The notes under the pieces were generated by a model. It was given only the letters and a program-made list of their open reading frames with translations, had not been told where the DNA came from and ran no database searches. From contig NZ_CP135921.1 in NCBI RefSeq assembly GCF_032397745.1, positions 5,568,501 to 5,632,500 on the forward strand: 64,000 nucleotides of DNA, written 5' to 3'. The DNA comes from Bradyrhizobium prioriisuperbiae. GTDB taxonomy: Bacteria; Pseudomonadota; Alphaproteobacteria; Rhizobiales; Xanthobacteraceae. The position numbers and the translations under genes were made by a program. This document shows positions 35,759 through 45,845 of this stretch, in pieces (the stretch's first letter is position 1; the number at the start of each line of letters is the position of its first letter).

Positions 35759-36757
35759 TCACGCCTTGAAGCGATCCTTCCAGGCCGGCGGTTGCCCCGC
35801 AAACGGCAATGCGGTGGCTTCATAAACACCGCGCGCGATCGCCCGCGCCACCACATTGGCGGCGACCATGCCGAGTTCGGTGAGGCCAAACAGCGGATCG
35901 ATGGTCTTCTGTCCGGTTGAGGCGGCGAACACCACGTCGCCGTCGAGCGGTGCGTGCACCGGATAAATGGCGCGGGCAAACCCGGTCTGCGCGATCATTG
36001 CCAGCCGTTTTGTTTGCGGCTTGGTGAGCTCGGCGTCGGTGACCACCGCTGCAAGCGTGGTGTTTTCCACCGCGGTGATCGCGGGGCCGCCCTTCAGCCT
36101 CATCGCCAGCATGTCCGCGGTGAAGGAGGACGGCAGGCCGCGGCCGCCGAACTCGCCATCGACTTCGAATGGCGCGGCCCAGAACCAGGGTCCGTCGCCC
36201 ACCGTGACGGTGCCGGCTGCATTGACCACCGCCAGCGCAGCTACGGTGATGCCGTCCCGCGTTCGGGCCGAGGCCGAGCCTGTTCCGCCCTTCAGGGTGG
36301 CGGTGGTCGCGCCGAGCCCGGCGCCGACGCTGCCGAGCGGGACTTCGGTGGTCGCGGCCGCCGCCGCCGCATAGCCGAGATCGCGATAGGGCGCGAAGCG
36401 GCCCCAGCTTTTGTCGCCGCCATTGAGCAGGTCGAACACGATGGCGCCGGGCACGATCGGGATCACCGCTTCGCGCACCTTGAAGCCGCGGCCCTGTTCG
36501 GCAAGCCAGGCCTGCACGCCGCCGTCGGCATCGAGGCCGAACGCCGAGCCGCCGGAGAGCGCCAGCGCATCGATCCGCTCCACCGTATTGGCGAGGTCCA
36601 GCAGCGAGCCCTCGCGGGTGCCGGGTCCGCCACCCCGCACGTCGATCGCCGCGACCGCCGGGGCATCAAAGATGATGGCAGTGACGCCGGAGGCCAGCCG
36701 CTCATCGCCGGCATGGCCGACGCGCACGCCGGCAACGTCGGTGAGGGAGTTTTTCAT
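35759..36757 (-). CDS. P1 family peptidase (DmpA/BapA-like)
   Basis: 332 residues of the self-cleaving P1/DmpA fold: LTDVAGVRVGHAGD, DVRGGGPGTRE, GGSAFGLDADGGVQAWL and a later NTTLAAVVTDAELTK in which the threonine is the expected autoprocessing nucleophile region. Members are aminopeptidases, some specific for beta-amino acids or D-amino acids. Start at 36757 has GAG upstream. Substrate unknown. Confidence 0.87.
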   Translation of the reverse strand: MKNSLTDVAGVRVGHAGDERLASGVTAIIFDAPAVAAIDVRGGGPGTREGSLLDLANTVERIDALALSGGSAFGLDADGGVQAWLAEQGRGFKVREAVIPIVPGAIVFDLLNGGDKSWGRFAPYRDLGYAAAAAATTEVPLGSVGAGLGATTATLKGGTGSASARTRDGITVAALAVVNAAGTVTVGDGPWFWAAPFEVDGEFGGRGLPSSFTADMLAMRLKGGPAITAVENTTLAAVVTDAELTKPQTKRLAMIAQTGFARAIYPVHAPLDGDVVFAASTGQKTIDPLFGLTELGMVAANVVARAIARGVYEATALPFAGQPPAWKDRFKA

Positions 36758-36919
36758 GCGCGCCGCTCTCGAAACAGGGACCTGCAGGGATCGGAACATG
36801 AACGTATGGCCGGGGCAGCGTCAATGCGGCTGTCCGCATGATCACGTTGCGATCACAACGGCAGGAGCAGCAGCAGGAGAGGGGTTGCATCGGGGGGATA
36901 CGCCGGTGCATCTAGCCTC

Positions 36920-37651
36920 ATGATCACCGACGTCACCTTTCCCGCCGCCTTTCTCGCCGGCCTCATCAGCTTTCTCTCGCCATGCGTGCTGCCGCTGGTG
37001 CTGCCGTATCTGGTCTATTTGACCGGAGCGACCATCGAGCATGTCGCCAGCGAGGAGCGCCGCGCCTCCAAGCGCGCGGTGATGTTGTCGGCGCTGATGT
37101 TCGTGCTCGGCTTCTCCACGGTGTTCGTGGCGCTGGGCGCCAGCGCCAGCCTGATCGGCACGCTGATTCGCGCCTGGTCGGCCGAGCTGTCGATCGTGGC
37201 CGGCATCGTGATCATCATCATGGGGCTGCATTTTCTCGGCCTGACCCGGCTTGGCCTGCTGATGCGCGAGGGACGCCTGCCCATCCCCAGGCCGGTCGGG
37301 CTGTGGGGCGCCTATGTCATGGGGCTGGCCTTTGCGTTCGGCTGGACGCCGTGCATCGGCCCCATTTTGGCGGCGATCCTGTCGGTGGCGGCGTCTGCGG
37401 CCACGGTGACCAAGGGCGCGGTGCTGCTCGCGGTCTATTCCGCCGGGCTTGGCATTCCGTTCCTGCTCGCGGCGTTTGCAATCGAGCGGTTCTCGTCCGC
37501 CCTCGCGCGCATCAAGCGTCATCTCGCCGTGGTCGAGCGCGGGATGGGCGTGCTGCTTGTGCTGACGGGAATCGCATTCCTCACCGGTGCCGTCTCCAAT
37601 GTCAGCATCTGGCTGCTGGAGACATTTCCCGGGCTGGCCAATTTCGGCTGA
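36920..37651 (+). CDS. CcdA-family thiol-disulfide transmembrane transporter
   Basis: 243 residues with about six membrane helices and the paired cysteines of the family: ISFLSPCVLPLVLPY (C22) and FGWTPCIGPIL (C145). CcdA carries reducing power across the inner membrane for periplasmic cytochrome c or thioredoxin-like partners. No partner gene is adjacent. Divergent from the P1 peptidase. Confidence 0.9.
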   Translation: MITDVTFPAAFLAGLISFLSPCVLPLVLPYLVYLTGATIEHVASEERRASKRAVMLSALMFVLGFSTVFVALGASASLIGTLIRAWSAELSIVAGIVIIIMGLHFLGLTRLGLLMREGRLPIPRPVGLWGAYVMGLAFAFGWTPCIGPILAAILSVAASAATVTKGAVLLAVYSAGLGIPFLLAAFAIERFSSALARIKRHLAVVERGMGVLLVLTGIAFLTGAVSNVSIWLLETFPGLANFG

Positions 37652-37790
37652 GCCGCCGCATTCTCGTGTGGCGAGATTTCTCAGTTGGGCTCGGCTCAAT
37701 TGACTCAGATTTGAACAGCGATTGATCCTGGCGCGATTGTCCGCCCTTCGCGGACCCCGTAAGCTTCATTGCAGCGCGGCATCGGGGACC

Positions 37791-38120
37791 ATGATGAAGG
37801 AAGGGCTCTACAAGATTGAATTCCACACCAGTCAGGGGCGGGGACGTGGCATCATCTATGCGACCGGCGGCAAGCTTCGTGGTGGAAATTCAGCCTTCGC
37901 CTTTGTCGGCAGCTATTCGGTCGACGGCGAGGAGATTTTGGCGCGGGTGACGACCACCCGGCACACCGAGGATCCGCAATTCAAGCCGCTGTTCGGCACC
38001 GATGTGGTGACCCTGGTGCTGCGCGGGGCGGCGAACGGCAATCTCATCGACTTCGAAGGCACCGCGCTGCAGCTTCCCAGCCTGCCGATCAAGATCGTAT
38101 TCTCGCCGCTCAGTGATTAG
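37791..38120 (+). CDS. GrlR-like regulatory-domain protein
   Basis: 109 residues, beta-rich, starting MMKEGLYKIEFHTSQGRGRGIIYATGG with GSYSV and a late FEGTALQLPSLPIKIVFSPL. The fold pattern matches the small lipocalin-like GrlR regulators first known from type III secretion loci. No secretion genes are present here, so a different role is likely. Either of two adjacent ATGs (37791, 37794) may be the start. A palindromic repeat follows. Confidence 0.68.
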   Translation: MMKEGLYKIEFHTSQGRGRGIIYATGGKLRGGNSAFAFVGSYSVDGEEILARVTTTRHTEDPQFKPLFGTDVVTLVLRGAANGNLIDFEGTALQLPSLPIKIVFSPLSD

Positions 38121-38133
38121 GCCTTGATGGAAT

Positions 38134-38242
38134 GTAGCCCGGATGAGCGAAGCGACATCCGGGAAGCAACATCCAAATTACCCGACGCGCAGGTTTTTGA
38201 ATGGGCATCGGCCCCGGATATCGCTGCGCTCATCCGGGCGAC
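38134..38242. repeat. Dispersed palindromic element, family 1, copy C
   Basis: Left arm GTAGCCCGGATGAGCGAAGC..., right arm ...CGCTGCGCTCATCCGGGC with a spacer of about 50 bases. It lies between convergent genes, immediately before the terminator of the binding-protein gene. Confidence 0.8.
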
Positions 38243-38244
38243 AG

Positions 38245-38283
38245 ATAAAACAAAAGCCCCGGCTCGATAAGAACCGGGGCTTT
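38245..38283 (-). terminator. Rho-independent terminator of binding protein 1
   Basis: On the minus strand AAAGCCCCGGTTC ... GAGCCGGGGCTTT followed by TGTTTTAT. Perfect GCCCCGG stem with a T-rich tail, 23 bp after the stop of the leftward gene. Confidence 0.85.
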
Positions 38284-38305
38284 GTTTCGGCTTGCGTGCC
38301 GTTAA

Positions 38306-39439
38306 TTACGATCCCTTGCCGGGATCGAGCTGGGTGTAATTGCCCTTGTCGTCGAACTTGTAGACGACGTAGTCGATCGCCTTGATGTCGCCCTTGGCGT
38401 CGAAGCCGAGCTTGCCGAGCACGGTTTCCCATTCGCCGGCCTTGATGGTCTCGGCCACTTTCTTCGGGTCGGTGGTGCCGGCCTTGGTGGCGGCCTGCGC
38501 CCACACCTGGATCGTGGCGTAGGTGTAGAGGGTATAGCCTTCCGGATCGATGCCCTTGGCCTTGAACTTCTCGACGATTGCTTTCGCGGTTAGCTTGTTG
38601 CGCGGGTCGGGGCCGAAGGTGAACAGCGTGCCGGCGCCGGCCGGACCGGTCACCGAGGAGAATTCCTTGTCATTGAGCGCGTCGCCGCCCATCAGCGTGG
38701 TCTGCATGCCCTGGTCGCGCATCTGGCGCACCAGGAGGCCGCTTTCCTGGTGATAGCCGCCGACATAGACCAGATCGATGTTGTCGCGCTTCAGCCGCGA
38801 GACGATGGCGGTGAAGTCCTTGTCGCCCTTGTTGTAGGATTCGAACAGTTTCTCCTGGATGCCGGCCTTGTTCAGCGCCTTCTTGGTTTCATCCGCGAGG
38901 CCTTTGCCGTAGGTCGACTTGTCGTTCAGAATGGCGATGTTCTTGCCCTTGAAGTTCTTGGCCAGGAACTCGGCGGCGATCAGGCCCTGCTGGTCGTCGC
39001 GTCCGCACAGCCGCATCACGTTCCACAGCTTGCGCTCGGTGAACAGCGGGTTGGTGGAGGCCGGCGTGATCTGCAGCACGTTGCCCTCGGCATAGGCTTC
39101 CGACGCCGGGATCGACGACGACGAGCAGAAATGCCCGGCCACGAACGGAATCTTCATTCCGGCATATTTTTCCGCCACCGACCGGGCCTGCTTGGGATCG
39201 CAGGAATCGTCGCCGACCTCGAGCTGCAGCTTTTTGCCGAGCACGCCACCGGCGGCATTGAGATCCGCCACCGCCAGTTCCGCGCCGTTCTTCATTTGCC
39301 GGCCGAAGGCGGATTCGCCGCCGGTCATCGGTCCCGCCACCGCGATGGTGGTGTCCTGCGCCAGGCTCGGTGTGATGGCTGCCGACGACAGCAGCAGGGA
39401 CGCACCCAAGGTCAAACCCAGAAGCTTCAGAGATGTCAT
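38306..39439 (-). CDS. Branched-chain amino acid ABC transporter binding protein, tandem copy 1
   Basis: 377 residues. Signal peptide ending PSLAQD, then a type I binding fold: TIAVAGPMTGGESAFGRQMKNGAELAV, GHFCSSSSIPASEAY, ILNDKSTYGKGLADETKKALN, YVGGYHQESGLLVRQMR. GAGGAG precedes the ATG. It is very similar to the gene directly upstream (39649-40779), from which it is separated by 209 bp holding a terminator, so it probably has its own promoter. Leucine/isoleucine/valine or related amino acids are the likely ligands. Confidence 0.93.
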   Translation of the reverse strand: MTSLKLLGLTLGASLLLSSAAITPSLAQDTTIAVAGPMTGGESAFGRQMKNGAELAVADLNAAGGVLGKKLQLEVGDDSCDPKQARSVAEKYAGMKIPFVAGHFCSSSSIPASEAYAEGNVLQITPASTNPLFTERKLWNVMRLCGRDDQQGLIAAEFLAKNFKGKNIAILNDKSTYGKGLADETKKALNKAGIQEKLFESYNKGDKDFTAIVSRLKRDNIDLVYVGGYHQESGLLVRQMRDQGMQTTLMGGDALNDKEFSSVTGPAGAGTLFTFGPDPRNKLTAKAIVEKFKAKGIDPEGYTLYTYATIQVWAQAATKAGTTDPKKVAETIKAGEWETVLGKLGFDAKGDIKAIDYVVYKFDDKGNYTQLDPGKGS

Positions 39440-39565
39440 GTGCTGCTCCTCGCAAAGGACGCCGTCAAATGGCCTGCCAAATGAGAGGTATTGTTGACTG
39501 ATTTGACAGCCGAGTCACCGCCATATTTTGGGCGAATCGGTGCCCGTCTCAGGACAATACGACGC

Positions 39566-39602
39566 AGCAAAAGGCCCCGGTTCTGGCAGAACCGGGGCCT
39601 TT
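39566..39602 (-). terminator. Rho-independent terminator of binding protein 2
   Basis: On the minus strand AAAGGCCCCGGTTCT ... AGAACCGGGGCCTTTT. Long perfect stem with A/T flanks, about 47 bp after the binding protein 2 stop. Confidence 0.85.
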
Positions 39603-39648
39603 GGTCCGTGGCCGCGAAGGTCTGCGGCAAGATATGCGAGACGGCGTC

Positions 39649-40779
<1,131 letters not shown>

Positions 40780-40875
40780 ATGGGTGTCCTTGCAATGGAC
40801 GTCGCGTACGCGACGCCGGAGATCGGCAGTATTGTTAGCCGACGCGCGACAAGTCACGAGCTTTTTTTGTCGAAT

Positions 40876-41244
40876 TCAGGGCGTTTCGCTTGCGGGCGCG
40901 TCCTGTCTTGGCCGCCAGCTCAGCGGACCTCTCATTTGGTAGAGCCAGTAGTACTGTCGGACCATCTGTAGCGCGCGTGTGCGCCGGTAGGCGAGCAGCG
41001 CCACGGCGAACAGAATCGCCGTTTCCACCAGCAGCGTGGTCAGTGCGAACAGCGGCTCATCGAACAGGGCGAAGTGGATGAACCTGACCGCCAATCCCAT
41101 CAGGATCGCGGCGCCCAGCACCATGGTCAGGGGACGCCATGTCAGCGCGATCGCCCGGCCGGCAAGCCATGCGCAGCCACAGCCCATGACGCCGGTGATG
41201 AAGAAAATATGAAGCAGCGAGGTGCTGGAATAGAGATCAGCCAT
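40876..41244 (-). CDS. DUF6867-like small membrane protein of the liv operon
   Basis: 122 residues with three to four hydrophobic segments (LLHIFFITGVMGCGCAWLAGRA, PLTMVLGAAILMGLAVRFIHFALF, LTTLLVETAILFAVALLAY) and a polar tail. It sits between livF and the binding protein, 41 bp after livF. I recognise this as the small protein that usually accompanies liv genes in Bradyrhizobium; its function is not known. Confidence 0.78.
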   Translation of the reverse strand: MADLYSSTSLLHIFFITGVMGCGCAWLAGRAIALTWRPLTMVLGAAILMGLAVRFIHFALFDEPLFALTTLLVETAILFAVALLAYRRTRALQMVRQYYWLYQMRGPLSWRPRQDAPASETP

Positions 41245-41285
41245 GCGCCGTCCCCGTGTGCAAAACCGTCACCCGCATTTTGGGA

Positions 41286-42029
41286 TCATGCGCCATGCCG
41301 GCCGCCTTCGAGATAGGCCGCGCGGATTTCCGGCCGCTGCAGCAGCTCGCGGCCTTCGCCGCTGAGCGTAATCAGGCCGTTGACCATGACATAGCCGCGG
41401 TGGGCGAGGCGCAGCGCGTGGTTGGCGTTTTGCTCGACGATCAGCACGGTCAGCCCGTCCTGCCGGTTGAGGGTGCGGATCGCGTCAAAAATCTGTCGCG
41501 TGATCAGCGGCGCAAGGCCGAGCGAGGGTTCGTCCAGCATCAGCAGGCGCGGCCGCATCATCAGCGCGCGGCCGATCGCCAGCATCTGCTGCTCGCCGCC
41601 GGACAGCGTGCCACCGCGCTGGGTCAGCCGCTCCTTCAGGCGCGGAAACAGTGTCAGCACTCGCTCCAGATCGGCATTGCGATCGCCGTCGCTGGCTTCG
41701 GCCGCATCGGCGCCCATCTGCAGGTTTTCCGCCACCGTCATGCGCGGAAAGATGCGGCGGCCTTCCGGCGACTGCGAGATGCGCAGCCGCGCGATGTGGT
41801 GGGTCGGCACATGGGTGATGTCCTGGCCGTCGAATTCGATGTGGCCTTCGCGCGCCCGCGGCCGGCCGAACACCGTCATCATCAACGTGGATTTTCCCGC
41901 GCCATTGGCGCCGATCAGCGCCACGATCTCGCCGGGCTTGACCTCGAGATCAACGCCCTTCAGCGCCACGATCTTGCCGTAGGCGGCGGTGAGGCCGCGG
42001 ATCGCGAGCAGGGGAGCGGCCGCGCTCAT
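41286..42029 (-). CDS. livF: Branched-chain amino acid ABC transporter ATPase LivF
   Basis: 247 residues from ATG at 42029. Walker A GANGAGKST, signature LSGGEQQMLAIGRALM, Walker B LLMLDEPSLGLAPL and the LivF-type ending IVEQNANHAL. Start overlaps the livG stop by four bases. Energises uptake with LivG. Confidence 0.94.
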   Translation of the reverse strand: MSAAAPLLAIRGLTAAYGKIVALKGVDLEVKPGEIVALIGANGAGKSTLMMTVFGRPRAREGHIEFDGQDITHVPTHHIARLRISQSPEGRRIFPRMTVAENLQMGADAAEASDGDRNADLERVLTLFPRLKERLTQRGGTLSGGEQQMLAIGRALMMRPRLLMLDEPSLGLAPLITRQIFDAIRTLNRQDGLTVLIVEQNANHALRLAHRGYVMVNGLITLSGEGRELLQRPEIRAAYLEGGRHGA

Positions 42030-42889
42030 GGCGCGCTCTCCATCACCGCGATGGCGTCTTCTTCCTCGGCGCCGAGATAGGCGGCAATCACCTTGGGGTC
42101 GTCGCGGATCTGGCGTGGCGTTCCGTCGGCGATCTTGACGCCGTGATCGAGCACCACGATGTGGTCGGAGATTTCCATCACCACGGCCATGTCGTGCTCG
42201 ATCAGCAGCACCGAGGTGCCGTACTCCTTGCGGATCGACAGCAACAGTTCGCTGAGTGCATCGCCCTCGCGGGCGTTGAGGCCGGCGGCCGGCTCGTCCA
42301 GGCACAGCAGCGCCGGTTCGGTGCACATGGCGCGCGCGATTTCAAGGCGACGCTGGTCGCCATAGGGCAGATTGCCGGCGGCATCGTCGGCACGATCGAT
42401 CAGACCGATGCGGTTGAGCCAGTGGCGCGCACGCTCGATGGCCTGGCGCTCCGCGGTGCGATAGACCGGGGCGCCGAACAGTCCGAGCACGGTCCAGCCG
42501 GAGGCGCGCATCAGCGGGTTGTGCTGGGCAACCATCAGGTTTTCCAGCAGCGTCATGCCGGCGAACAGGCGGATGTTCTGAAAGGTGCGCGCGACCTTGG
42601 CGAGCTTGGCGATGCGGAAATCGAACAGGCGCTCGAGCAGGAAGTCCTTGCCGTCGTCGTGGGTCAGGCGGATCATGCCGGTGGTCGGCTTGTAGAACCC
42701 GGTGATGCAGTTGAACACCGTGGTTTTGCCGGCGCCGTTCGGGCCGATCAGCGCGGTGATCTGGCCGCGCTTCGCCGAAAACGACAGGTCGCTGACGGCG
42801 CGGATGCCGCCGAAACGCATCGACAGATGGGTGACCTCGAGAATCGGAGTCACGTCAGGATTCGCTTGAAGATTTTCTTGCGCGCTCAT
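42026..42889 (-). CDS. livG: Branched-chain amino acid ABC transporter ATPase LivG
   Basis: 287 residues. Walker A GPNGAGKTT, TFQNIRLFAGMT, signature NLPYGDQRRLEIARAM, Walker B LLCLDEPAAGLN, VLLIEHDM. The ATG overlaps the livM stop by four bases, so the operon is translationally coupled. Confidence 0.95.
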   Translation of the reverse strand: MSAQENLQANPDVTPILEVTHLSMRFGGIRAVSDLSFSAKRGQITALIGPNGAGKTTVFNCITGFYKPTTGMIRLTHDDGKDFLLERLFDFRIAKLAKVARTFQNIRLFAGMTLLENLMVAQHNPLMRASGWTVLGLFGAPVYRTAERQAIERARHWLNRIGLIDRADDAAGNLPYGDQRRLEIARAMCTEPALLCLDEPAAGLNAREGDALSELLLSIRKEYGTSVLLIEHDMAVVMEISDHIVVLDHGVKIADGTPRQIRDDPKVIAAYLGAEEEDAIAVMESAP

Positions 42890-44208
42890 CCGTGGCCTTC
42901 CTTGACCAGGTCGGCGGAAATCACCTGCCGCCGTTCGAGGAAGACCGAGGGTGCGCGATGGCCGATCAGGCCGCGCGGTCGCCAGATCATCAGGAGCACC
43001 ATCGCAAGCCCGAACACCAGCATGCGATACTGGTCGAACCCACGAAACAGTTCGAAACCGCCGATCATGGCGACCGCGGCCAGCGCGACGCCAAGCTGCG
43101 AGCCCATGCCGCCGAGCACGACAATGGCAAGCACCAGCGCCGATTCCTGGAACGAGAACGATTCCGGACTGATGAAGCCCTGTCGGGTCGCGAAGAAGGC
43201 GCCGGCGAATCCGCCGAACATGGCGCCCAGCGCGAATGCAGTCAGCTTCGTGGTCGTGGTGTTGATGCCGAGCGCGCGGCAGGCAACCTCGTCCTCGCGC
43301 AGCGCCTCCCAGGCGCGGCCGATCGGCAGGCGCCGCAGCCGGATCGTGGCCCAGTTGGTGAGCAGCGCAAGCGCCAGGATCACATAGAAAAGAAACACCA
43401 CGCGATGGGTCGGAGAGAACTCGATGCCGAGTTTGGCGGCGAGGCCGTCATCGCCTGCGGTCAGCGGAATGCCGAAGAAGCTCGGGCGCGGAATCCCGCT
43501 GATGCCGTTGGGGCCGCCGGTGACATCCTGCCAGTTCAGCAGCACCAGGCGGATGATTTCGCCGAACGCCAGCGTGACAATGGCGAGATAGTCGCCCTTC
43601 AGCCGCAGCACCGGGAAGCCGAGCAGGACGCCCCAGAATGAGGCGAGGATGCCGGCCAGCGGCAGGCAGACCCAGAACGACAGGCCGAACGTCGTCGCCA
43701 GCAGCGCATAGGAGTAGGCGCCGACGGCATAGAACGCGACATAACCAAGGTCGAGCAGCCCAGCGAGCCCGACCACGATGTTCAGGCCCCAGCCTAGCAT
43801 CACGTAGGTCAGCACCAGGATCCCGAGATCGAGGATGTAGCGCTGATCGTAGAAAATCACCGGAACGAGGACGGCGAAGACCAGCAGCGCCGGCGCCAGA
43901 AAACGCTGCAGGCCGGTGAGTGCGCCGCGCGCCTCGTCGGGAATGAGGCGCGCCGTGTTGAGCGGACCGATCCAGCGGCGCAGCAGTTCGACGAGTATGC
44001 TGCCGGCGAATACCACGCCGACGATGGTTGCGAGCTCGCCGAACCGCGTCCAGTAGATCAGGGTTCCCGCCGGTCCCGCCTCGGTGCGGATGCCGATCAT
44101 CAGAGAGAACAGCACCAGCGCGACCAGCGCGCTGAGGGCGGATTTTTTCAGGATGAAGGCGAACCCGTGATCCGGTCCGGCGGCGGCATGAGAGTGGGGA
44201 GCAGCCAC
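42886..44208 (-). CDS. livM: Branched-chain amino acid ABC transporter permease LivM
   Basis: 440 residues with a long N-terminal extension of three helices (SALSALVALVLFSLMIG and more) before the conserved permease core (YVMLGWGLNIVVGLAGLLDLGYVAFYAVGAY, LRLKGDYLAIVTLAFGEIIRLVLLNW). E. coli LivM has a similar length (425). Start is 12 bp after the livH stop. Confidence 0.94.
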   Translation of the reverse strand: MAAPHSHAAAGPDHGFAFILKKSALSALVALVLFSLMIGIRTEAGPAGTLIYWTRFGELATIVGVVFAGSILVELLRRWIGPLNTARLIPDEARGALTGLQRFLAPALLVFAVLVPVIFYDQRYILDLGILVLTYVMLGWGLNIVVGLAGLLDLGYVAFYAVGAYSYALLATTFGLSFWVCLPLAGILASFWGVLLGFPVLRLKGDYLAIVTLAFGEIIRLVLLNWQDVTGGPNGISGIPRPSFFGIPLTAGDDGLAAKLGIEFSPTHRVVFLFYVILALALLTNWATIRLRRLPIGRAWEALREDEVACRALGINTTTTKLTAFALGAMFGGFAGAFFATRQGFISPESFSFQESALVLAIVVLGGMGSQLGVALAAVAMIGGFELFRGFDQYRMLVFGLAMVLLMIWRPRGLIGHRAPSVFLERRQVISADLVKEGHG

Positions 44209-44220
44209 GCAGTCTCTCTT

Positions 44221-45135
44221 TCAGACTTTTTCGACTTCGGGGCGGCCGAGCAGGCCGGTCGGAAGGAAAATCAGCACCACGATCAGGATCGAGAAGGCGG
44301 CGACGTCCTTGTACTGCGAGGAGAAGTAGGCGGCCCAGAACGTCTCGATCAGGCCGATGGCCAGCCCGCCCAGCATCGCACCCGGCAGCGAGCCGATGCC
44401 GCCCAGCACGGCGGCGGTGAACGCCTTGATGCCGGCGACGAAGCCCATGAAGAAATCCACCACGCCATAATAGAGCAGGTACATCAGGCCGGCGACCGAG
44501 GCGAGGGCGGCCCCGATCACGAAGGTCATCGAGATCGTGCGGTCGACGTCGACGCCGAGCAGCGCGGCCATGGTCTGGTCTTGTTCGCAGGCGCGCATGT
44601 CGCGGCCCAGACGCGTGCGCGCCACCAGCCATGAGAAGATCACCAGCAGCACCACGGTCGAGACCACGATGAAGATCTGGATGTTGGACAGCTGCACGGC
44701 GAAGCCGTCGTGATCGGACAGGGTATAGCCGCCGGTGATGATCGGCGCCACCGCCTTGATCCGCGCGCCCTGCGTCACCTGGGAAAAGTTGGTCAGCACG
44801 AACGACATGCCGATGGCGGAGAGCATCGGCGCGAGCCGGAACGAATGCCGCAGCGGTCGGTAGGCCAGCCGTTCCACGGTCCAGCCATAGAGCGCAGTGA
44901 TCGCCATCGAGACCACCAGCACCAGCAACAGGATCACCGGCACCGCGGTGAGGCCGATTGAGACCAGGATCAGGAACGAGATCAGTGCAATGAAGCCGCC
45001 GATCATGAAAATATCGCCGTGGGCGAAATTGATCATGCCGACGATGCCGTAGACCATCGTGTAACCGATGGCGATCAGGCCATAAATGGAGCCGAGGGCG
45101 ATGCCGTTGATGAGCTGTTGGGCGAAATAGTCCAT
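44221..45135 (-). CDS. livH: Branched-chain amino acid ABC transporter permease LivH
   Basis: 304 residues from ATG at 45135: MDYFAQQLINGIALGSIYGLIAIGYTMVYGIVGMINFAHGD, and the EAA-like loop ACEQDQTMAALLGVDVDRTISM. First gene of the leftward operon livH-M-G-F, DUF6867, binding protein 2. Start chosen at the family N-terminus; GAGAA lies upstream. Confidence 0.95.
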   Translation of the reverse strand: MDYFAQQLINGIALGSIYGLIAIGYTMVYGIVGMINFAHGDIFMIGGFIALISFLILVSIGLTAVPVILLLVLVVSMAITALYGWTVERLAYRPLRHSFRLAPMLSAIGMSFVLTNFSQVTQGARIKAVAPIITGGYTLSDHDGFAVQLSNIQIFIVVSTVVLLVIFSWLVARTRLGRDMRACEQDQTMAALLGVDVDRTISMTFVIGAALASVAGLMYLLYYGVVDFFMGFVAGIKAFTAAVLGGIGSLPGAMLGGLAIGLIETFWAAYFSSQYKDVAAFSILIVVLIFLPTGLLGRPEVEKV

Positions 45136-45440
45136 AGGCTGCCGTTCTCGTGGTGGTTTGGAAGTTCCCATCAGCGGGTGGCGCGCCGCGTGGCTCCGGC
45201 AGCCGGAACGTTGCACCTTCCAGGAATTTTTAACAGTGGGAACCGGCAGCGGCAACAGCCCCCGATACCGCCGTAAATCGTTGTCCACGACTGACTTTTG
45301 TGTGGGGCCGCGAAGGGCAACCGTGTCCGGTTCCCGTTGCGTGCGCAAGAATCATCAAAATGCCGCGGCGGTGCCACGCCGGAACCGAAACGTTCGGCGC
45401 CCCGGCACGTTGGTCCGATGTTCAGAAAGGGAGATCCTGA
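45136..45440. other. 305-bp promoter region between livH and the small Q/P-rich gene
   Basis: Must hold the divergent promoters of livH and the small gene. There are several GGAAC blocks but no GGAAC-CGTT pair at the spacing of the EcfG stress sigma factor, so I do not call one. No other gene seen. Confidence 0.5.
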
Positions 45441-45611
45441 ATGTCCAATCCAAACCAGAACAATCAGCAGAACCAGACCCCCGGTCAAAAGCCCGGGCAG
45501 CAGCAGGGCGGTGGCCAGAAGCCGGGCCAGCAACAGCAGGATCCCGGCAAGCAGCAGGGCCAGAGCCATCGTCCGGATCAGAAGGATCCGGATCAGAAGG
45601 GCGAGCGCTGA
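45441..45611 (+). CDS. Small Gln/Pro/Gly/Asn-rich hydrophilic protein
   Basis: 56 residues, MSNPNQNNQQNQTP then repeated PGQ-K/Q units and a charged end DPDQKGER. No hydrophobic core, so intrinsically disordered. The ribosome site AAAGGGAGA is strong and a good terminator follows within 45 bp, which makes a stand-alone expressed gene likely. Repeated PGQ-like units give it partial internal repetition. Not a family I can name; similar small disordered proteins occur in rhizobia and are often stress-linked, which is inference. Confidence 0.7.
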   Translation: MSNPNQNNQQNQTPGQKPGQQQGGGQKPGQQQQDPGKQQGQSHRPDQKDPDQKGER

Positions 45612-45654
45612 CGGCACCCCCGCAGATTCGGGGACGAGTTCAGTGACAAGGGAG

Positions 45655-45681
45655 ATCCCGCCGCGAGGCGGGATTTTTCTT
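45655..45681 (+). terminator. Rho-independent terminator of the Q/P-rich gene
   Basis: Stem ATCCCGCC / GGCGGGAT (45655-45662 / 45667-45674) with GCGA tetraloop and TTTTCTT tail, 43 bp after the stop. Confidence 0.88.
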
Positions 45682-45845
45682 GCAGATTTTTTGGCAGAAA
45701 CGGCCGCTTTGGGCTGATTTATTCACAGGGTTAAGGGACGTTAACCTTAATAAAGGGTTTAAATTGCTGGCGGCAATTGCCGCGGGTTAGCTCGGTCGAT
45801 GATCGGATCGCGGCCTGTGCCCGCGCGATCGAAGGGCCGATAGCG

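Noticed and set aside
45136..45440. Possible EcfG general-stress promoter (GGAAC ... CGTT) before the Q/P-rich gene
   Set aside because: The nearest GGAAC and CGTT are 5 or 22 bases apart, not the 16-17 required.
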